Shown: piece after piece, positions 13,784 to 17,569 of the stretch
Numbering within the stretch: position 1 is the first letter of the stretch
How the letters are laid out: every line of letters begins with the position of its first letter
Assembly (NCBI GenBank): GCA_947175465.1
Contig: CAMWMY010000004.1
Span: 1-17,569 of the forward strand
Direction of reading: 5' to 3'
DNA from: an uncultured Erysipelotrichaceae bacterium
GTDB taxonomy: Bacteria; Bacillota_I; Bacilli_A; Erysipelotrichales; Erysipelotrichaceae
DNA length: 17,569 bases
Made by a program: the position numbers and the translations under genes
The notes under the pieces: model-generated
What the model was told of the DNA's origin: nothing
The model's database searches: none
The model's input: the letters and a program-made list of their open reading frames with translations, nothing else

Positions 13784-16426
13784 TTATTCTAAAACATAAC
13801 CCTTTAATTCTTTTACGATTCTGTTTAACTCTCCTTGATATGATTTGATTTCTTTGAGTGTGATATTTTCTGCACTCAATTCCACTCTTTCAGCGATTTC
13901 TGCAACTTTATCTTTATATTGTTCCAACACAACATCCTCGTATGGTATGCTTAAATTATCTAATCTATAATACAAATCTTTAATTTTTCTATTTAGAGTA
14001 TTATAATCCTTTGTATTTTTATATGTTGATAATCTTAAAACATCTGCACGCAGAAGTTCGTGTTCAGGAATATAATCATAATTGATAGTATATATAGAAT
14101 ATAAAGTTTCCAATATATCGCTACTATTTTCTACATATTTTATAAACTCTTTCCAATTATTTTTTATGGGTAAATACTTTATTTTGCTTATTCCATACTG
14201 AACTCTTTCAAAAAAATCTATTATGTATTCACAAAAATCCCATCGATTACTTCGAGTTGTTAATCGATTACTTAAATTCTTTTCAAGATAATTTATTAAA
14301 TCCATACTTGAAATTATTTGAATACAAGCATAACGTACTAATAATATTTCCTCTGGAAATTTTATTTTCATATCAAAATCAATTTCAATTCCATTAATGC
14401 GTTCGTAAATTTTTCTAGGTTGAAGCAAATATAAAAACGGATAACTTACATTAAAATTCCAAACTGTACTCTTTGTATTATTACTAATTCTTTTATATGA
14501 AACATCATAAGACGGTGTAAATTCTTGTTCATTAGGAAATTCAAAATTACAAAATATAGCAGCAATATAAGCATCATTCTCTTTTTCCATAAATCTATTT
14601 AAATCCTTTAGCTTATCATGATTACTGGAATCAGCCTTAAACACTGCTCTATTGTAGCGATTAAATTGTTTTCTGATGAAGCCATTAGCGGATTCTCCAA
14701 ATATATCACCACCTAAAAAATCACAAATTATTCCATAATCATAACTTTCATTCTTAATTTCATGTAATAATCCATTACAAATCAAACGACTAGTATAAAT
14801 TGAATAAATCGTACGAATAGCAAAAGTTAATTTATATATTTTCTGTTGTGGTATCCTGCTCTCCAATTCAAACAAAAATTTCCTTACATCCGCTAAAGTA
14901 TAAATTCCATTTTGTTCACTAGCTTCAACTTCTATTTCATCAAATATGTCTTCAAACAATAAATCCTCACCATTATATAAAGTGGTTTTAAACAAGTTAC
15001 CTATTTCCTTTACTACCTGCTTATTCTTTATTGTCCACGGAGAATCTAATAAACTTTGAATTATATTTGAATAAGTAGATTCCACATGGTTTGGGACCCA
15101 TGTTTTTGTAAAATATAACTCAAACAAAAATAAATTATTTATTTTCTTATTTATATCCTCTTCATTTGAATAATCGTTATTTATAGATTCCATATTGTTG
15201 AGAACTGATAAAAAATTAACAAGTTCTCTCATTGTTCCAGGAACAATATTATGCCGATAGGTATTTGGTTTTATAAAAACAAGTCCTGTTTTCTCATAAA
15301 TAAAACGAAGTAATAGTTCTTGAACATCTTTTATATCATTTCCATCATTATTAGTAAATTGTAAAAGATTAATATATTCATCCTCTGCACTTATGTATTC
15401 AATAGTAATCTGTTCTCCATATTCATCGGTTGAAGGTTTAATATCTGGCAAAAAGATTTTTCTTCCTCCCGGGATTAATTTATCAATATACTTCACGGCC
15501 ATTTGACGATATTGGTTTGATTTTTCATCAGAATGATAATCTATATAATCCTTAAATTGCTTTATATAATTTTGTTCAATTGAAGATGTAAGCAAATCTA
15601 AATCAACAGCCATTAAAACAATAACATTTGGAATCATAAAGTATTTTCTTACATCCTCAACAATATTGTAAGCATTTCTTGTGTTCAAATCTGTATCATC
15701 AAGTTGAATAACTAAAAAGCTGTTTTCTTTTGATGCATATTTGTTTCGCACTCTACTGTGAAAATCAAAATATTTCTCAATAAGTTTTAATAAATGCTCC
15801 TTTAAATTTGCACTATCTCCTATTCTTCCTAATCTATCCAAATCATTTCCGATAAATGATTTGCTTTCATTTGAATGATGTTTAATTGTATCTATTTCTT
15901 TATAACAACATTGAAACAATTCTAAAAGCTCACTACGCAACGCTATATCGCTTTTTTCTGACACATCCCACTCATTACAGAACTCATGAAATATTTTTGC
16001 TAAAATAACAGTTAAAATATTATCTCCAATCTCAAATTTTGTAGGATCAATTCTATCGAGAACAATGTAATCTGCTTTACAAATATTTTCTCCAAGAAAC
16101 TTTTTGTTTTTTTCAGTATGCTTATTTAATAAAAAATTAGAAAAACTAAGCATAGCACTACTTTTACCTTGTCCACGATTTCCACTAAAAGCAATAATGT
16201 TGTTGCTAAAATCAAATGATTTATCGAAAAAACATTGCTGGTTGTAAAAGTTATTATTATAACTATTTACATTTTGTCTGTTATAATACTTTTTTGTATC
16301 CAAAATGATATCTTCAACTTCTAATTTGGCTTGTTCAAAAGAACTAAAAATAGATTCCTCTGGATTTGGCTCAATTAGAGCCCTTACTTGATACTCCTCA
16401 TTAACTTTGACAATTATTTTATCCAT
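13784..16426 (-). CDS. rdrA: RADAR ATPase RdrA
   Basis: The 880-aa protein has an N-terminal P-loop NTPase domain. Walker A GNRGQGKSS is at residues 82-90, after a hydrophobic strand (NNIIAFS), and Walker B FLVIQLDDTDLN at 237-248. A strand PNVIVLMAVDLDLL follows, then a sensor-like region. The remaining ~600 residues are alpha-helical with no motif I recognise, as in known RdrA (about 850-900 residues). In RADAR, RdrA is the ATPase that assembles into rings, binds RNA or senses infection, and works with RdrB. I assign it mainly from the P-loop, the length and the directly following rdrB. I chose the Met at 16426 because GGAG lies 6 bases before it, while the in-frame ATG at 16438 has no ribosome site. 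It is divergent from the small gene at 16530. Confidence 0.87.
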   Translation of the reverse strand: MDKIIVKVNEEYQVRALIEPNPEESIFSSFEQAKLEVEDIILDTKKYYNRQNVNSYNNNFYNQQCFFDKSFDFSNNIIAFSGNRGQGKSSAMLSFSNFLLNKHTEKNKKFLGENICKADYIVLDRIDPTKFEIGDNILTVILAKIFHEFCNEWDVSEKSDIALRSELLELFQCCYKEIDTIKHHSNESKSFIGNDLDRLGRIGDSANLKEHLLKLIEKYFDFHSRVRNKYASKENSFLVIQLDDTDLNTRNAYNIVEDVRKYFMIPNVIVLMAVDLDLLTSSIEQNYIKQFKDYIDYHSDEKSNQYRQMAVKYIDKLIPGGRKIFLPDIKPSTDEYGEQITIEYISAEDEYINLLQFTNNDGNDIKDVQELLLRFIYEKTGLVFIKPNTYRHNIVPGTMRELVNFLSVLNNMESINNDYSNEEDINKKINNLFLFELYFTKTWVPNHVESTYSNIIQSLLDSPWTIKNKQVVKEIGNLFKTTLYNGEDLLFEDIFDEIEVEASEQNGIYTLADVRKFLFELESRIPQQKIYKLTFAIRTIYSIYTSRLICNGLLHEIKNESYDYGIICDFLGGDIFGESANGFIRKQFNRYNRAVFKADSSNHDKLKDLNRFMEKENDAYIAAIFCNFEFPNEQEFTPSYDVSYKRISNNTKSTVWNFNVSYPFLYLLQPRKIYERINGIEIDFDMKIKFPEEILLVRYACIQIISSMDLINYLEKNLSNRLTTRSNRWDFCEYIIDFFERVQYGISKIKYLPIKNNWKEFIKYVENSSDILETLYSIYTINYDYIPEHELLRADVLRLSTYKNTKDYNTLNRKIKDLYYRLDNLSIPYEDVVLEQYKDKVAEIAERVELSAENITLKEIKSYQGELNRIVKELKGYVLE

Positions 16427-16469
16427 ATTATTCTCCATAAATTTTTTATAATTTATTCTTTTTTCTATG

Positions 16470-16483
16470 TTATTTGCAAATAA
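16470..16483. promoter_or_regulatory. Perfect 14-bp palindrome between rdrA and a divergent small gene
   Basis: TTATTTGCAAATAA is its own reverse complement. It lies about 45 bases upstream of the rdrA start and 47 bases upstream of the small plus-strand gene, a position suited to a shared operator. No -35/-10 pair for either gene is clear enough to name. Confidence 0.35.
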
Positions 16484-16529
16484 TCTGTGATAAATTAAAA
16501 CAAATAACTAAAAAAAGAAGTGAATTACC

Positions 16530-16739
16530 ATGCCGAGTAAAATTGAAAAGCTTTGTCCTTATCGAACAAAATCTTTCATTTACCATAATCGAACTAATAA
16601 TTTAAATCTTCCTGATTACGGATTAAATAAAATATGTGATCATGATATAGTAAGTGTAAAATTTCAAAAATGCCTTAAAGAAAAATGTATGATGTACAAT
16701 GAAAGAAATAAATCATGCAGAATCTCTATAAGCAAATGA
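16530..16739 (+). CDS. Small Cys-containing protein, phage-type metal-binding look
   Basis: The 69-aa protein has five cysteines: C9 in KLCPYRT, C36, then C48 and C53 in FQKCLKEKCMMYNE and C63 in KSCRI. The pattern C-P-[YF]-R near the start, then F-x-x-C-x3-[ED]-x-C-x-[MA]-[YW], then a last C near the end resembles small proteins often seen in clostridial prophages, thought to bind a metal ion. I cannot name a family and function is unknown. An AGAAG site 9-13 bases before the ATG is a weak ribosome site. It reads away from rdrA, and a short hairpin follows at 16799-16812 with a T-run. Confidence 0.55.
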   Translation: MPSKIEKLCPYRTKSFIYHNRTNNLNLPDYGLNKICDHDIVSVKFQKCLKEKCMMYNERNKSCRISISK

Positions 16740-16798
16740 TATAATACAAAACTTTTTTATTAACTTATTATCAAAAAAAATTGTTTTGTCAATACAAA

Positions 16799-16820
16799 GT
16801 GCAAAACTGCACATTTTTTC
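16799..16820 (+). terminator. Small hairpin with T-run after the Cys-containing gene
   Basis: GTGCA (16799-16803) pairs with TGCAC (16808-16812) around AAAC and is followed by ATTTTTTC. The stem is only 5 bp, so it is a weak candidate terminator. It touches the start of repeat copy 2. Confidence 0.4.
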
Positions 16821-16912
16821 GACAAAAATGTATATATTTTAATATATTAACTAGAAAATTCTCCTATATAATATAAGTGTCGAAAACTATTAAAAGTAAC
16901 AAAAAATTTTTT
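16814..16912. repeat. Module-boundary repeat, copy 2
   Basis: This copy matches 9668-9748 in the same orientation, with an extra ~18 bases in the middle. The perfect 9-bp inverted repeat TTTTCGACA (16816-16824) / TGTCGAAAA (16878-16886) encloses TGTATATATTTTA and TATATAATATA. No transposase or other gene follows it here. It lies outside the RADAR module, on the upstream side of rdrA. Confidence 0.55.
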
Positions 16913-16956
16913 TAAACTTGAATTCACTTACAACCAATTTGAAATTCCTATAGTAA

Positions 16957-16992
16957 AAAAGCGTTGAGACCATTCTTGGTTTCAACGCTTTT
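16957..16992. terminator. Strong bidirectional terminator after the HxlR gene
   Basis: AAAAGCGTTGAGACC pairs with GGTTTCAACGCTTTT (one G-T wobble) around ATTCTT, a stem of about 15 bp with A-run and T-run on either side. It works on both strands. It ends the HxlR gene 2 bases after its stop and insulates it from the defence cluster. Confidence 0.85.
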
Positions 16993-16994
16993 AA

Positions 16995-17336
16995 TCATTT
17001 CATTAAATTTTCTTCGCTCCACTTTTGCATATCTTTTAGTATCGTCACAAAACTTTTACCTAAATCTGTCAATGCATATTCAACCTTTGGTGGAACTTCA
17101 GGATATACCTTTCTTGAAACAACTCCATCTGTTTCAAGTTCTCTTAATTGCCTTGTTAAAGTTGCCTGTGTTATACCATCAAGTTTTCGCTGCAATTCAT
17201 TAAATCTTTGTTTTTCATAAGTAGCAATATACCAAATTATTAATATTTTCCATTTTCCGCTTATTATAGATTGTAACTTACACATAGATTCACAGCGTGC
17301 AAAATGCTCACTTTCCGTATGTTTGTTATTAGCCAT
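16995..17336 (-). CDS. HxlR-family (winged-helix) transcriptional regulator
   Basis: The 113-aa protein has the HxlR signature order: C15 with C19 at the N-terminus, SGKWKILIIWYI (residues ~26-37), RFNELQRKLDGITQATLTRQLRELE as the recognition helix region (~44-68), and the wing YPEVPPKVEYALTDLG (~77-92). The N-terminal cysteine is the usual redox or electrophile-sensing position in the HypR-like branch of the family. I chose the ATG at 17336 because AGAGGTGG lies just upstream; a longer version of 127 residues would start without such a site. It is divergent from the radical SAM gene, with two palindromes between them. It probably represses that gene and itself, as is usual for HxlR pairs. 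Confidence 0.88.
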   Translation of the reverse strand: MANNKHTESEHFARCESMCKLQSIISGKWKILIIWYIATYEKQRFNELQRKLDGITQATLTRQLRELETDGVVSRKVYPEVPPKVEYALTDLGKSFVTILKDMQKWSEENLMK

Positions 17337-17381
17337 AGTACCACCTCTGATTAAAGTATATATTTTAGAAATAATCAATGC

Positions 17382-17399
17382 AGTATCAAAATTGATACT
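17382..17399. promoter_or_regulatory. Candidate HxlR operator 1
   Basis: AGTATCAA-AA-TTGATACT is a perfect 8-bp inverted repeat with a 2-base centre, 46 bases upstream of the HxlR start. It shares the half-site ATCAA/TTGAT with the palindrome at 17439-17456, spaced as expected for a dimeric regulator with two sites. Confidence 0.6.
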
Positions 17400-17420
17400 A
17401 AGTATAAAAAATAATCGTAC

Positions 17421-17462
17421 TTGTTAAAAAATCTGCTATTGATATAATCATATCAAAGGAGG
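17421..17462 (+). promoter_or_regulatory. Promoter, operator 2 and ribosome site of the radical SAM gene
   Basis: TTGTTA (17421-17426) and TATAAT (17443-17448) are 16 bases apart. The -10 lies inside the palindrome TTGATAT-AATC-ATATCAA (17439-17456), so a bound regulator would block RNA polymerase. AAAGGAGG (17455-17462) follows, 6 bases before the ATG. Confidence 0.6.
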
Positions 17463-17468
17463 ATTTTT

Positions 17469-17569
17469 ATGAATTTTTCGGGAACTATTTGGCGTCCACC
17501 ATATGAGGCATGGTCAGCTTTACTGCAAGTTACAGCCGGTTGCACACATCATAAATGCAAATTCTGTAC
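17469..17569 (+). CDS. Radical SAM protein, N-terminal fragment
   Basis: Only the first 33 codons are in the window. They contain [13 protein letters not shown], the C-x4-C-x2-C form of the iron-sulphur motif found in a group of radical SAM proteins whose motif reads like GCSHNKCTFC. The start follows a perfect AAAGGAGG site. The rest of the gene and its substrate lie beyond the window. It is divergent from, and probably controlled by, the HxlR regulator. Confidence 0.75.
   Translation, partial: MNFSGTIWRPPYEAWSALLQVTAGCTHHKCKFC

Noticed and set aside
1..17569. CRISPR array, rRNA, tRNA, or retron
   Set aside because: No regularly spaced repeats, no tRNA or rRNA signature and no reverse transcriptase motif were found.

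Overview
The DNA is AT-rich, with Shine-Dalgarno sites of the AAAGGAGG kind, several TTG starts and a gene set typical of low-GC Bacillota. This suggests a gut-type clostridium, but genus cannot be told from the sequence. The first ~85 bases are not biological. They match a degraded Illumina P7/Nextera read-2 adapter with an i7 index, so the window is the raw end of a short-read contig and the first gene is cut there.

Layout. (1) 86-2156, minus strand: ordinary accessory metabolism. A P-loop kinase-like fragment overlaps a YdeI/OmpD-associated protein, followed by a PhzF-family isomerase. (2) 2157-2484: a boundary region with tandem terminators and a 13-bp direct repeat. (3) 2485-9442, minus strand: a defence-type cluster. 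It holds a 415-aa protein with a HEPN-type R-x4-H motif, a six-TM voltage-gated K+-type channel, a decayed KilA-N gene, and a 1501-aa superfamily 1 (UPF1/DNA2-like, COG1112 type) helicase with a long internal coiled coil and a C-terminal HEPN-like R-x4-H motif. (4) 9443-11122: an intergenic region with the helicase promoter and an orphan C-terminal reading frame, then a single-ORF IS3-family transposase on the plus strand. (5) 11123-16426, minus strand: a complete two-gene RADAR anti-phage system, rdrA (P-loop ATPase) followed by rdrB (large adenosine-deaminase-fold protein). (6) 16530-17569: a small Cys-containing protein, a second copy of a repeat that also lies upstream of the helicase, a bidirectional terminator, and an HxlR regulator divergent from the start of a radical SAM gene. 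Two palindromic operators lie between the last two.

How it fits together. The minus-strand block from about 2.4 to 16.5 kb looks like a defence island assembled from modules. RADAR deaminates adenosine (in RNA and the ATP/dATP pool) during phage infection. The two HEPN proteins would be expected to cleave RNA, and the channel could act as a membrane effector. An imperfect ~80-100 bp repeat (9668-9748 and 16814-16912) lies on the upstream side of both the helicase module and the RADAR module, and may mark module boundaries. The IS3 insertion and the dead KilA-N gene are signs of repeated insertion and decay. The most novel candidates are the helicase/coiled-coil/HEPN fusion and its association with the HEPN protein and K+ channel; RADAR itself is a described system.
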